Shown here piece after piece: positions 1 to 7,031 of a stretch of DNA of 12,826 bases (within the stretch, counting starts at the first letter, position 1; each line of letters begins with the position of its first letter). The notes below the pieces were generated by a model that was not told the DNA's origin, ran no database searches, and saw only the letters and a program-made list of their open reading frames with translations. The position numbers were made by a program, and so were the translations under genes. This DNA comes from RGIG9114 sp045592865 (lineage in GTDB: Bacteria; Bacillota; Clostridia; Oscillospirales; JAGBHD01), in NCBI GenBank assembly GCA_045592865.1, contig JAZNVP010000058.1:1-12826 (forward strand). The letters are read 5' to 3'.

Positions 1-51
1 GCCCCCAAGGGATTTTAAGTCCCTCGTGTCTGCCTATTCCACCACAGCGGC
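1..51 (-). tRNA. tRNA-Leu (UAA), 5' part, cut by the window start
   Basis: Read on the minus strand from base 51, the sequence begins with the 5' acceptor strand GCCGCTG, continues with a leucine-type D arm containing GGTGGAATAGGCAGACAC, and then has an anticodon stem AGGGA/TCCCT closing the loop CTTAAAA. The anticodon TAA (bases 17 to 15) reads UUA and UUG codons. The D arm and anticodon arm closely resemble bacterial tRNA-Leu(UAA). The long variable arm, T arm and 3' acceptor strand lie outside the window, so the full fold cannot be checked. Confidence 0.93.
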
Positions 52-67
52 TTATTTAACCTTAACA

Positions 68-96
68 ATTTTACTATAAACAAGAAGAAAAGTCAA
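68..96 (-). promoter_or_regulatory. Sigma-A-type promoter for tRNA-Leu
   Basis: On the minus strand there is a -35 element TTGACT (bases 96-91), a 17-base spacer and a -10 element TAAAAT (bases 73-68). Transcription would start near base 61, leaving a leader of about 10 bases before the mature tRNA 5' end. Spacing and position are those of a typical stable-RNA promoter. The call rests on sequence match only. Confidence 0.72.
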
Positions 97-159
97 GAAT
101 ATATTATGCGTAAATTAAATAAAAAATGCAAGAAAAGTTGCAAAATCATTCATTTTCAC

Positions 160-188
160 TTGATTTTTGGTGTCAGAAATTATAAAAT
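160..188 (+). promoter_or_regulatory. Promoter for the RpiR-family regulator and downstream genes
   Basis: TTGATT (160-165) is followed after 17 bases by TAAAAT (183-188). An overlapping TATAAA at 181-186 would give a 15-base spacer. The downstream gene has a strong Shine-Dalgarno run of G residues at 207-211, seven bases before its ATG. This promoter is divergent from the tRNA promoter within the same 167-base gap. The gap holds no open reading frame and no other clear structure. Confidence 0.6.
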
Positions 189-218
189 GAAAGAACAGAG
201 TTTGAAGGGGGCGTTTAA

Positions 219-1091
219 ATGAGCGCTGAACTATTAAGTTTATTAGAAACAGAGAACAAGCATTTCTCTAAGGGACAGAAAAAGATTGCTGCCTATATCA
301 AGGAAAACTATGATAAGGCGGCTTTTATGACTGCGGCTAAACTTGGTAAAGCGGTTGGGGTGAGCGAATCAACGGTTGTCAGGTTCGCTATTGAACTGGG
401 CTTTAACGGCTACCCCGGTTTTCAGAAGGCGCTTTCCAACCTTATCAAGAATAAACTCACCTCGGTTCAGAGGGTTGAGGTGGCGCACGAGCAGATCGGC
501 TCGGACGTTCTCGGCAGGGTTATATCCTTGGATATTGATCTGATAAAGAAAACGGTCGATGAGATCGACCGCGCGGCGTTTGACGATGCGGTCAAGAAGA
601 TCGCGAATGCCAAGAATATTTATATATTAGGAGTTCGTTCGGCGGCAACCATTGCAAGTTACCTTTATTTCTATTTCCGTCTTTTCTTTAAAAACGTTAT
701 ACTTGTTAACACAACGAGTTCGGCAGAGGTGTTTGAAACGGTTCTTGATATCTCTGAGGACGACGTTTTAATTGCGATAAGCTTTCCCCGTTATTCCAAA
801 AGAACGGTTAAGGCGGCAAGGTTTTGCAAAAATAGCGGCGCCGAGGTTATTGCGATAACCGATAGTGAGAGTTCGCCTCTCAGCCAATACGCCGATGAGC
901 TTCTTATTGCGCGAAGCGGAACAACAACCTTTGTTGATTCCCTTGTTGCACCGATGAGCATAGCGGGAGCTTTAATTGCCGCGGTCGGACTTGAGAAGAA
1001 GGAAGAGATAAGCGACACCTTCGCAAAGCTCGAGGAGATTTGGGAAGAATACGATATTTACGAAAAGAGCGAAGGCGCGGATGAAAAATAA
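219..1091 (+). CDS. MurR/RpiR-family transcriptional regulator with SIS domain
   Basis: The 290-residue protein has the two-part build of the MurR/RpiR family. Residues about 1-77 form an N-terminal helix-turn-helix domain; the recognition region is near 41-62 and contains VSESTVVRFAIELGF. Residues about 125-250 form a SIS (sugar isomerase) domain with the typical opening IYILGVRSAATIA (134-146) and a second strand-loop DVLIAISFPRYSKRT (182-196). SIS domains in this family bind phosphosugars and control DNA binding. The SFPRYS loop occupies the usual phosphosugar-binding serine loop, which agrees with a ligand-binding role. ATG at 219 is preceded by a strong Shine-Dalgarno site. The next gene starts inside its last codons, so the two are probably translated together. 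No sugar-phosphate gene lies beside it, so the ligand and targets are unknown. The distant aldolase gene near 10.9 kb is not evidence of a link. Confidence 0.92.
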   Translation: MSAELLSLLETENKHFSKGQKKIAAYIKENYDKAAFMTAAKLGKAVGVSESTVVRFAIELGFNGYPGFQKALSNLIKNKLTSVQRVEVAHEQIGSDVLGRVISLDIDLIKKTVDEIDRAAFDDAVKKIANAKNIYILGVRSAATIASYLYFYFRLFFKNVILVNTTSSAEVFETVLDISEDDVLIAISFPRYSKRTVKAARFCKNSGAEVIAITDSESSPLSQYADELLIARSGTTTFVDSLVAPMSIAGALIAAVGLEKKEEISDTFAKLEEIWEEYDIYEKSEGADEK

Positions 1092-2298
1092 TATTAAGAC
1101 CGACGTTGTTATCATCGGCGGCGGTCCTGCCGGTATGATGGCGGCTTCCTGCCTAAAAGACAGGGGTAGACGTGTAATTCTTTTAGAAAAGAACGACCGT
1201 TTAGGTAAAAAGCTTCTTATAACGGGCAAAGGCAGATGCAACGTTACCAACAACTGCTCTTCCGACGAGCTTATTAAGGCTACCGTAACGGGCGGCAGAT
1301 TTTTATACAGTGCGTTTTCGTCCTTTTCTTCTGCCGACACTATGGAGTATTTTGAATCTTCAGGCGTTCCGCTTAAAACCGAGAGGGGAAACAGAGTTTT
1401 TCCCGTTTCGGATAAGGCTTCGTCTGTTTTAGAGGCAATGAAAAGGAACCTCGGGAACACCGAGATAATTTATGAAAGCGCCATTTCTGTTAAAGAGGGT
1501 TTTACGGTTGAGACCGAAAACTATACTGTTGAGTGCGAGTCGGTTATAATTGCAACCGGTGGCGCTTCCTATCAGAGAACGGGCTCGAGCGGAGACGGAT
1601 ATCTTTTCGCAGAAAGACTGGGGCACACGGTTGTTCCTATAAAACCTGCGCTAATTCCTATCGTAACGGAAGAGAAGGACGCTTCTGAGATGCAGGGCCT
1701 TTCCTTAAAAAACGTTGTTCTGAGTCTTTACAAGAAGGACAAGAAGAAGCCTCTTTATTCGGAGATGGGGGAGATGCTCTTCACCCATTTCGGTATTTCG
1801 GGACCTCTGGTTTTAACTGCGAGTTGTTATATTAAGGACGACCCTCGCGACTACCGAGTGGATATAGACCTGAAACCCGCGCTGAATAAAGAGATGCTTC
1901 ACAATAGGATCCTTCGCGATTTTGAGGAGAATAAAAACAAGGCTTTGTCAAATGTTTTGCCTCTCCTATTGCCCAAAGCGCTTGTTCCTGTTATAATGAA
2001 AAGGATAGGTGTTGACCCGCTTAAAAAGGTTAACAGTATAACTTTGCAAGAGCGAGAGGCGCTTGTTGAGAACCTGAAGGCGCTTTCCTTCACAGTTTCT
2101 TCGCTTCGCCCCATTGAAGAGGCAATAATAACCTCGGGCGGAATAAAAACAAGTGAGATCGACCCCAAAACGATGGAGTCGAAGATCTGTGGGGGGCTTT
2201 TCTTTGCAGGTGAGATAATAGACGTTAACGCCCTGACGGGCGGATTTAATCTTCAGATAGCATTCAGCACCGGATATTCAGCAGGAATGAATGCATAA
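1081..2298 (+). CDS. FAD-dependent oxidoreductase, BaiN/HI0933 (YhiN) family
   Basis: This 405-residue flavoprotein opens with a dinucleotide-binding fold: GGGPAG at residues 13-18 and an acidic residue, E36, at the end of the second strand (VILLEKN), where the FAD ribose is normally bound. It then shows the family signature GKKLLITGKGRCNVTN (42-57). The C-terminal part carries GGLFFAGEIIDVNALTGG and FNLQIAFSTGYSAG, the conserved FAD-domain closing segment of this family. Length fits the usual 400-420 residues. RefSeq-style names for relatives include aminoacetone oxidase family FAD-binding enzyme. BaiN of Clostridium scindens has been linked to bile-acid reduction, but family membership alone does not give a substrate here. 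ATG at 1081 overlaps the regulator by 11 bases and has only a weak AAGG upstream, so translational coupling is likely. Its position before cmk, plsC and ispH is a common clostridial arrangement. Confidence 0.9.
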   Translation: MKNNIKTDVVIIGGGPAGMMAASCLKDRGRRVILLEKNDRLGKKLLITGKGRCNVTNNCSSDELIKATVTGGRFLYSAFSSFSSADTMEYFESSGVPLKTERGNRVFPVSDKASSVLEAMKRNLGNTEIIYESAISVKEGFTVETENYTVECESVIIATGGASYQRTGSSGDGYLFAERLGHTVVPIKPALIPIVTEEKDASEMQGLSLKNVVLSLYKKDKKKPLYSEMGEMLFTHFGISGPLVLTASCYIKDDPRDYRVDIDLKPALNKEMLHNRILRDFEENKNKALSNVLPLLLPKALVPVIMKRIGVDPLKKVNSITLQEREALVENLKALSFTVSSLRPIEEAIITSGGIKTSEIDPKTMESKICGGLFFAGEIIDVNALTGGFNLQIAFSTGYSAGMNA

Positions 2299-2312
2299 GA
2301 AAGGAATAGAAT

Positions 2313-2975
2313 ATGATTAGAGTTGCTATAGACGGACCTGCAGGGGCAGGAAAAAGCACCATCGCAAAGGCCGCGGCAAAAAGGCTCGGTTTTATCTACG
2401 TTGACACCGGCGCACTTTACAGAGCAATAGGCTTTTACTGCGTGAAAAATATGATAAACACCAAAGACGCTTCGGCGGTTGAAAAGGTTTTACCCGAGAT
2501 AACGGTTGAACTTAAATATGAAAACGGTGAGCAGGCGGTTATTTTAAACGGCGAAAACGTTAACGGCTTTATCCGCACCGAAGAGGTTTCGATGGCGGCT
2601 TCCAACGTTTCTGCTATCCCGAAGGTCAGAGAGTTCCTTCTCGATATGCAGAGAAATATGGCGAAAGAAAACAGCGTTATTATGGACGGAAGAGACATCG
2701 CAACGGTCGTTCTTCCTTTTGCAGAGGTTAAGATATTCCTCACCGCTTCTCCTGAAACAAGAGCGAGAAGAAGGGTCGATCAGCTTCTTGAAAAGGGAAT
2801 AAAAGAGGACTATGAAAAGGTTCTTCGTGAGGTCAACGAGCGCGATTACAATGATTCTCACAGAGCCATAGCTCCCTTAAAGCCTTCAGAAGAGAGCGTT
2901 ATCGTTGACACGACCGAGCTTAGCTTAGAAGAGTCTATCGAGAAGATATACAGTATAATAACAGATAAAAGGTAG
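2313..2975 (+). CDS. cmk: Cytidylate kinase (CMP/dCMP kinase)
   Basis: Cytidylate kinase moves a phosphate from ATP to CMP or dCMP in the cytoplasm, feeding CTP and dCTP pools. The 220-residue product has the P-loop GPAGAGKST at residues 8-16 and the CMP-binding motif DTGALYRA at 31-38. Further on are MDGRDIATVV (124-133) and the lid/substrate segment EVNERDYNDSHRAIAPL, with the R-D-x3-D-x2-R spacing that contacts the nucleotide in characterised enzymes. Length matches the usual 215-230 residues and nothing appears missing. ATG at 2313 follows AAAGGA by seven bases. The gene starts 14 bases after the flavoprotein gene and ends six bases before plsC, so it belongs to the same operon. Confidence 0.96.
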   Translation: MIRVAIDGPAGAGKSTIAKAAAKRLGFIYVDTGALYRAIGFYCVKNMINTKDASAVEKVLPEITVELKYENGEQAVILNGENVNGFIRTEEVSMAASNVSAIPKVREFLLDMQRNMAKENSVIMDGRDIATVVLPFAEVKIFLTASPETRARRRVDQLLEKGIKEDYEKVLREVNERDYNDSHRAIAPLKPSEESVIVDTTELSLEESIEKIYSIITDKR

Positions 2976-2981
2976 ATTAAG

Positions 2982-3581
2982 ATGTTTTATAAAATTGCAA
3001 AAGCCATCGTGCTTTTTATTGCGAGAGTCCTTTACAGAATTGAGATAAAGGGCGGAGAGAATATCCCCAAAGGAGAGGGATATATAGTTTACTGCAACCA
3101 TCTCAGTTTTGCCGATCCCGTTTTTCTGACCTATCTTATCGGGAAAAAGCTTCGCATTATGGCAAAGAAAGAGCTTTTTAAAACTAAGTTTTTGGAAAAG
3201 GTTTTTCTTTCACTCGGTGCCTTTCCCGTTGACAGAGGAAAGAACGATACCTCGGCTATCGACCGCGCCGCAGAGAGCATAAACTCGGGAGAGGTTATGC
3301 TTATTTTCCCCGAGGGCACACGCTCAAAAACGGGTAAAACGGGAAGATTTAAAGCAGGTGTCACGATAGTTGCACTAAAGACGGGGGCAAACCTTCTCCC
3401 CGTTGTGATACAGTATAGTAAGGGAATGAAACCAGGTAGCAAAATAACTATGTCGGTTCAGCCGATGGTTAAGAATGAGGAACTCGGTGTAAACGACCTT
3501 TCTACCAAGTCACTCCGCACTGCAACCCAGCTGTTGCAGAATAAGATAGAGGAAGGAATAGAAAAACTTGCCGAAAATTAA
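2982..3581 (+). CDS. plsC: 1-acyl-sn-glycerol-3-phosphate acyltransferase (PlsC family)
   Basis: PlsC acylates lysophosphatidic acid to phosphatidic acid at the inner membrane surface, an early step in phospholipid synthesis. The 199-residue protein carries the acyltransferase catalytic motif NHxxxxD as NHLSFAD (residues 39-45, His40 and Asp45). It also has the FPVDRG block (81-86) and the glycerol-phosphate-binding motif FPEGTRS (109-115). The first 20 residues are hydrophobic and could dip into the membrane. Length is normal for the short clostridial form. The gene lies directly between cmk and ispH, as in many Clostridia. Its last 14 bases overlap the TTG start of the ispH-S1 gene. Family assignment is secure; the acyl-donor preference cannot be read from sequence. 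Confidence 0.93.
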   Translation: MFYKIAKAIVLFIARVLYRIEIKGGENIPKGEGYIVYCNHLSFADPVFLTYLIGKKLRIMAKKELFKTKFLEKVFLSLGAFPVDRGKNDTSAIDRAAESINSGEVMLIFPEGTRSKTGKTGRFKAGVTIVALKTGANLLPVVIQYSKGMKPGSKITMSVQPMVKNEELGVNDLSTKSLRTATQLLQNKIEEGIEKLAEN

Positions 3582-5532
3582 GGTTGCAAAGAGCGCAGGG
3601 TTCTGCTTCGGGGTTAACCGAAGCGTTGAGCTTGTTTATTCGATGCTTAAAAAGGACGAAAAGATAGCAACCCTTGGCCCGATCATCCACAACCCGCAGG
3701 TTGTTGAGGATCTTAGAAACAAGGGTGTTATTGCATACGGAAGCCTTTCGGAAATTCCAAAAGACAAAAAGGTGGTTATACGTTCTCATGGTGTTTCCAA
3801 AAGGATCTATGAAGAAATAAAAATGAGCGGCAGAGAATTTGTCGACGCGACCTGCCCGTTTGTTGCAAAAATTCATAAGATCGTTGAGGAAAACTATAAA
3901 AACGGGAAGAAAATTCTTATAGCGGGGGATAAAACCCACCCTGAAGTTATAGGAATTAACGGTTTCTGTGACGACACGGCTTTGGTATTTAAGGATCACG
4001 AAGAATTATCGGAGACCTTGAAAAAGGGCGAAATTTATGGTAATATTGACTATGTTTTGGTCGCTCAAACCACGTTTAATAAGAATGAATGGAAAAAAAG
4101 TGTAGAAATTATCGAAAAACTCTATACAAATATCAAAATATTTGATACAATATGCAATGCGACCGATGAACGTCAGACCGAGGCGCAAAAACTTTCTTTG
4201 GAAAGTGACCTTATGGTCGTTATCGGGGGACGCACAAGTTCAAACACAAATCACCTTTGTGAAGTTTGCCGGAAAAACTGCAAAACAGTTCTCGTTGAAA
4301 CGGCAGATGAACTCGGCGGAGAAGATTTTTTGGGGGTGGAGAATATCGGCGTGACTGCCGGCGCTTCAACTCCTGCTTATATAATTGAGGAGGTTAAAAA
4401 CAAAATGAGCGAGATTTTAGAAAATGAGGAGTTTTCCTTTGAAGAAGCTTTGGAGCAATCGTTCAAGAAAATTTATAGAGGGGCTAAGGTAAAAGGCGTT
4501 GTTGCTTTTGTTGCGCAGAATGAAATCGGCGTTGATATAGGTTCGAAGTATGCCGGATATGTTCCGTTTAGCGAATATTCCGATGATCCTGATGCAGATC
4601 CTTCTGCTTTAAAGCCGGGCGACGAGCTCGACCTTATGGTAGTATCGGTTAGCGATATTGAGGGAAGAGCGCTTCTTTCCAAGAAACGTCTTGACAAGAC
4701 CGACAGTTTCGGAAAGATCGAGGCTGCTTATAACGACGGTGTTGTTCTCGAGGGAACAGTTTCCGATATCGTTAACGGCGGTGTTATCGTTTATTCCGCC
4801 GGTGCAAGAGTTTTCGTTCCTGCATCTCAGACAGGTGTTAAGAAGGGTGACGATCTCGGCGTTCTTAAGGGCAAAAAGGTTTCCTTTAAGATCATCGACC
4901 TTAACGCTGCTAAGCACCGTGCAGTTGGTTCTATGACCGTTATGGAAAGAGAAAAGAGAAAGGAACTTGAGGCTAAGTTCTGGTCCACTGCAGCAGTTGG
5001 CGATAAGTTCACTGCTAAGATCAAGTCTATAACCTCTTTCGGCGCATTTGCTGATCTCGGCGGTGTTGACGGTCTTATTCACTTAACCGAACTTTCCTGG
5101 AAGAGAATAAAGAATCCTTCCGAGGTTGTTTCTGTTGGCGACGAGGTTGAGGTATTTATCAAAGAGCTCGACGCTGAGAAGAAGAGAATTTCTCTCGGAT
5201 ATAAAAAGGCAGAGGACAATCCTTGGGAAAAGATCAAGGCTTACAGTGAGGGCGACGTTGTTAACGTTAAGATCGTTTCTGCAACAAACTTCGGTCTTTT
5301 TGCAAACGTTATCGAGGGTATTGACGGGCTTATACATATCACCGAGCTTTCTTGGGATAGAGTTGAGAAGCCTACCGACGTTTTAGCAGTTGGAGAAACC
5401 ACCGATGCAAAGATCATTTCCTTAGATCTTGAAAACAAAAAGGTCAGCCTTTCGGTTAAGCAGTTAACCGAGAAGCCTGCTCCCGCAGAGAAGGCAGAAG
5501 AGGCTCCCGCAGCAGAAGAAGCTGCTGAATAA
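3568..5532 (+). CDS. ispH: Fusion: HMBPP reductase (IspH) plus four S1 RNA-binding domains
   Basis: This 654-residue protein joins two functions. Residues 1 to about 280 are IspH, the 4Fe-4S enzyme that makes IPP and DMAPP in the last step of the MEP isoprenoid pathway. The three cluster cysteines are Cys13 (GFCFGV), Cys96 (DATCPFV) and Cys196 (FDTICNATDERQ). Substrate residues are visible as His41, His74, His124 and Glu126 (THPEV), Thr168, the SSNT segment near 224-227 and GASTPA (265-270). Residues about 304-375, 390-458, 475-548 and 560-633 are four S1 domains. The third and fourth have the classic pattern FGAFADLGGVDGLIHLTELSW. The tail (636-654) is Ala/Glu-rich. Such fusions are known in Clostridia and are often named bifunctional HMBPP reductase/ribosomal protein S1. 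The start is TTG at 3568, 11 bases after AGGAAGG and inside the end of plsC. The S1 half looks more codon-biased (GTT, AAG, CTT) than the more AT-rich IspH half, as for a highly expressed protein. Confidence 0.95.
   Translation: MPKIKVAKSAGFCFGVNRSVELVYSMLKKDEKIATLGPIIHNPQVVEDLRNKGVIAYGSLSEIPKDKKVVIRSHGVSKRIYEEIKMSGREFVDATCPFVAKIHKIVEENYKNGKKILIAGDKTHPEVIGINGFCDDTALVFKDHEELSETLKKGEIYGNIDYVLVAQTTFNKNEWKKSVEIIEKLYTNIKIFDTICNATDERQTEAQKLSLESDLMVVIGGRTSSNTNHLCEVCRKNCKTVLVETADELGGEDFLGVENIGVTAGASTPAYIIEEVKNKMSEILENEEFSFEEALEQSFKKIYRGAKVKGVVAFVAQNEIGVDIGSKYAGYVPFSEYSDDPDADPSALKPGDELDLMVVSVSDIEGRALLSKKRLDKTDSFGKIEAAYNDGVVLEGTVSDIVNGGVIVYSAGARVFVPASQTGVKKGDDLGVLKGKKVSFKIIDLNAAKHRAVGSMTVMEREKRKELEAKFWSTAAVGDKFTAKIKSITSFGAFADLGGVDGLIHLTELSWKRIKNPSEVVSVGDEVEVFIKELDAEKKRISLGYKKAEDNPWEKIKAYSEGDVVNVKIVSATNFGLFANVIEGIDGLIHITELSWDRVEKPTDVLAVGETTDAKIISLDLENKKVSLSVKQLTEKPAPAEKAEEAPAAEEAAE
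4387..4407 (+). promoter_or_regulatory. Possible internal translation start for a free S1 protein
   Basis: Inside the fusion gene, GAGGAGGT (4387-4394) is a near-perfect Shine-Dalgarno match. It lies ten bases before an in-frame ATG at 4405. That ATG is Met280, exactly at the junction between the IspH domain and the first S1 domain. Initiation here would give a 375-residue protein of four S1 domains, beginning MSEILENEEFSFEEALEQSF. The Shine-Dalgarno bases also encode Glu-Glu-Val, a common sequence near the IspH C-terminus, so coincidence is possible. No internal promoter was recognised. Confidence 0.4.
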
Positions 5533-5542
5533 TTAAAAACAG

Positions 5543-5575
5543 TATCCGCAGGAATTTTTCCTGCGGATATTTTTT
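5543..5575 (+). terminator. Intrinsic terminator after ispH-S1
   Basis: A 12-bp perfect stem (5543-5554 with 5558-5569, arm TATCCGCAGGAA) with a three-base loop is followed by six T residues (5570-5575). It starts ten bases after the ispH-S1 stop codon and lies just before the strong promoter of the next operon, so it insulates the two units. Confidence 0.93.
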
Positions 5576-5583
5576 GTGCGCTA

Positions 5584-5612
5584 TTGACAGAATACTTGAA
5601 TTTGAGTATAAT
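5584..5612 (+). promoter_or_regulatory. Full-consensus sigma-A promoter of the citrate operon
   Basis: TTGACA (5584-5589), a 17-base spacer and TATAAT (5607-5612) match the vegetative sigma-factor consensus at all 12 positions with ideal spacing. Transcription would begin near 5619, about 27 bases before the ATG at 5646. A promoter this strong would be expected to need repression. A palindrome overlaps the end of its -10 element and the predicted start point. Confidence 0.92.
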
Positions 5613-5622
5613 TGTATACAAT
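5611..5622 (+). promoter_or_regulatory. Palindromic operator, probable GntR/FCD-family binding site
   Basis: ATTGTATACAAT is a perfect 12-bp palindrome covering the last two bases of the -10 element and the expected transcription start. It fits the TNGTNNACNA pattern known for FadR/FCD-type GntR regulators. The second gene of this operon encodes such a regulator. The position predicts repression by blocking RNA polymerase. That the operon's own regulator binds here is inference from pattern and proximity. Confidence 0.72.
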
Positions 5623-5645
5623 AATACAGAAAAGCGGTGAGAATT

Positions 5646-7019
5646 ATGTTAGAAGTTTCAAACAAGACCAATCTATTAGAGCAAAAGAGTTACCGTTATT
5701 CTTTGCAGGACGTGGCTGAACCTAATTTATACAGGGACGTTTATAACTATTCGGACGTTCCGAAGGTTGCCTTCAACCACAGGCGAGTTCCTATGAATAT
5801 GCCGCAGGAGATATGGATAACAGATACATCTCTTCGTGACGGGCAGCAGTCGGTTGAGCCTTACACGGTTGAGCAGATAGTTGATTTATATAAGTTTATG
5901 TCTCGCCTTGGCGGACCATACGGAATAATTCGCCAGACCGAGTTTTTTGTTTACAGCAAAAAAGACCGTGAGGCGATCAAGCGTTGTCAGGATCTAGGGC
6001 TTCGTTTTCCTGAGATAACGACCTGGATAAGAGCAAGTAAAGAGGACTTTAAACTTGTTAAGGATCTCGGTGTCAGAGAGACGGGTGTTCTTGTTTCCTG
6101 CTCGGACTACCATATTTTTAAGAAGCTGGGGCTTACGAGAAAACAGGCTATGGAGCGCTATCTCGCAACTGTTTGTGAGGCGTTTGAGGCAGGGGTTATG
6201 CCGAGATGCCACCTCGAAGATATAACGAGAGCCGATTTCTACGGTTTTGTTGTTCCTTTCGTTAACGAGCTTATGAGGCTTTCAAAGGAGGCAAAAATTC
6301 CCGTTAAGATCCGCGCGTGTGACACGATGGGTTACGGTGTGCCTTACAGTGAGGTTGCTCTGCCGAGAAGTGTTCCGGGAATTATTTACGGACTTCAGCA
6401 CTATTCCGACGTTCCGAGTGAGATGCTTGAATGGCACGGTCACAACGACTTTTATAAAGCGGTTGCAAACGCTTCTACCGCTTGGCTATACGGTGCTTCT
6501 GCGGTCAACTGTTCGCTTCTCGGAATTGGTGAGAGAACGGGCAATATTCCGCTTGAGGCGATGGTTATGGAGTATGCTTCCCTCAGAGGTTCGCTCGACG
6601 GTATGGACACCACCGTTATCACCGAGATAAAGGAATATTTCGAGAAGAATATGGGTTACGTTATTCCTCCGATGACTCCTTTTGTTGGAGAAAACTTCAA
6701 CGCAACAAGGGCGGGTATTCACGCCGACGGACTTTTAAAGGACGAAGAGATATACAACATTTTCAACACCGAAAAGATCCTTAACCGCCGCGCAGATGTT
6801 CAGGTCAGCAAAACCTCGGGACTTGCAGGTATTGCTTACTGGATAAACGGTGCTTTCCGACTGGAAGGCGCGGATGCGGTAAAGAAGAACGACGAGGTTG
6901 TTGTTAATATCAAAGAATGGGTAGACGCAGAGTATGAAAACGGCCGTCAGACCGCTATTTCCAACTCCGAACTTACTCTTCTCGCCGAGAAATACAGCGG
7001 CGGAAAACTAAAGAAATAA
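5646..7019 (+). CDS. Probable Re-citrate synthase (homocitrate/isopropylmalate synthase superfamily)
   Basis: The protein belongs to the DRE-TIM metallolyase superfamily, which condenses acetyl-CoA with 2-oxo acids. Numbered from ATG 5646 (457 residues), it has the metal/2-oxo-acid motif DTSLRDGQQ (60-68), the HGHND metal-binding motif (His264, His266) and NCSLLGIGERTGN (288-300). Relative to LeuA it has about 45 extra N-terminal residues before the barrel and no LeuA-type regulatory domain is evident. Genes of this type next to aconitase and isocitrate dehydrogenase in Clostridia fit Re-citrate synthase, the alternative citrate synthase described in Clostridium kluyveri. Forming citrate from oxaloacetate and acetyl-CoA is therefore the best-supported role, by context. 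Homocitrate synthase or a related 2-oxo-acid synthase is the alternative. A GTG three codons upstream (5637) could also serve as start, but GGTGA at 5636-5640 is better placed as a ribosome-binding site for the ATG. First gene of a four-gene operon. Confidence 0.83.
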   Translation: MLEVSNKTNLLEQKSYRYSLQDVAEPNLYRDVYNYSDVPKVAFNHRRVPMNMPQEIWITDTSLRDGQQSVEPYTVEQIVDLYKFMSRLGGPYGIIRQTEFFVYSKKDREAIKRCQDLGLRFPEITTWIRASKEDFKLVKDLGVRETGVLVSCSDYHIFKKLGLTRKQAMERYLATVCEAFEAGVMPRCHLEDITRADFYGFVVPFVNELMRLSKEAKIPVKIRACDTMGYGVPYSEVALPRSVPGIIYGLQHYSDVPSEMLEWHGHNDFYKAVANASTAWLYGASAVNCSLLGIGERTGNIPLEAMVMEYASLRGSLDGMDTTVITEIKEYFEKNMGYVIPPMTPFVGENFNATRAGIHADGLLKDEEIYNIFNTEKILNRRADVQVSKTSGLAGIAYWINGAFRLEGADAVKKNDEVVVNIKEWVDAEYENGRQTAISNSELTLLAEKYSGGKLKK

Positions 7020-7031
7020 GAGGAAAAAAGA

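Noticed and set aside
52..218. Riboswitch or T-box leader before the first gene
   Set aside because: The predicted leader is only about 25 bases after the promoter and contains no stem-terminator or T-box motif.
219..1091. The RpiR-family regulator as controller of the sialic-acid-lyase-like gene
   Set aside because: RpiR-type regulators do control sialic acid genes in other bacteria, but here the genes are about 10 kb apart in different transcription units with no shared site visible.
972..1460. A 162-residue minus-strand open frame across the regulator/flavoprotein junction
   Set aside because: Both plus-strand genes have clear family motifs through this region; the minus frame shows none.
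4131..4147. Inverted repeat TATCAAA-ATA-TTTGATA inside the IspH coding region
   Set aside because: It encodes conserved IspH sequence around the third cluster cysteine (KIFDTIC), lies in an AT-rich stretch, and has no promoter or terminator features around it. Chance is the simpler explanation.
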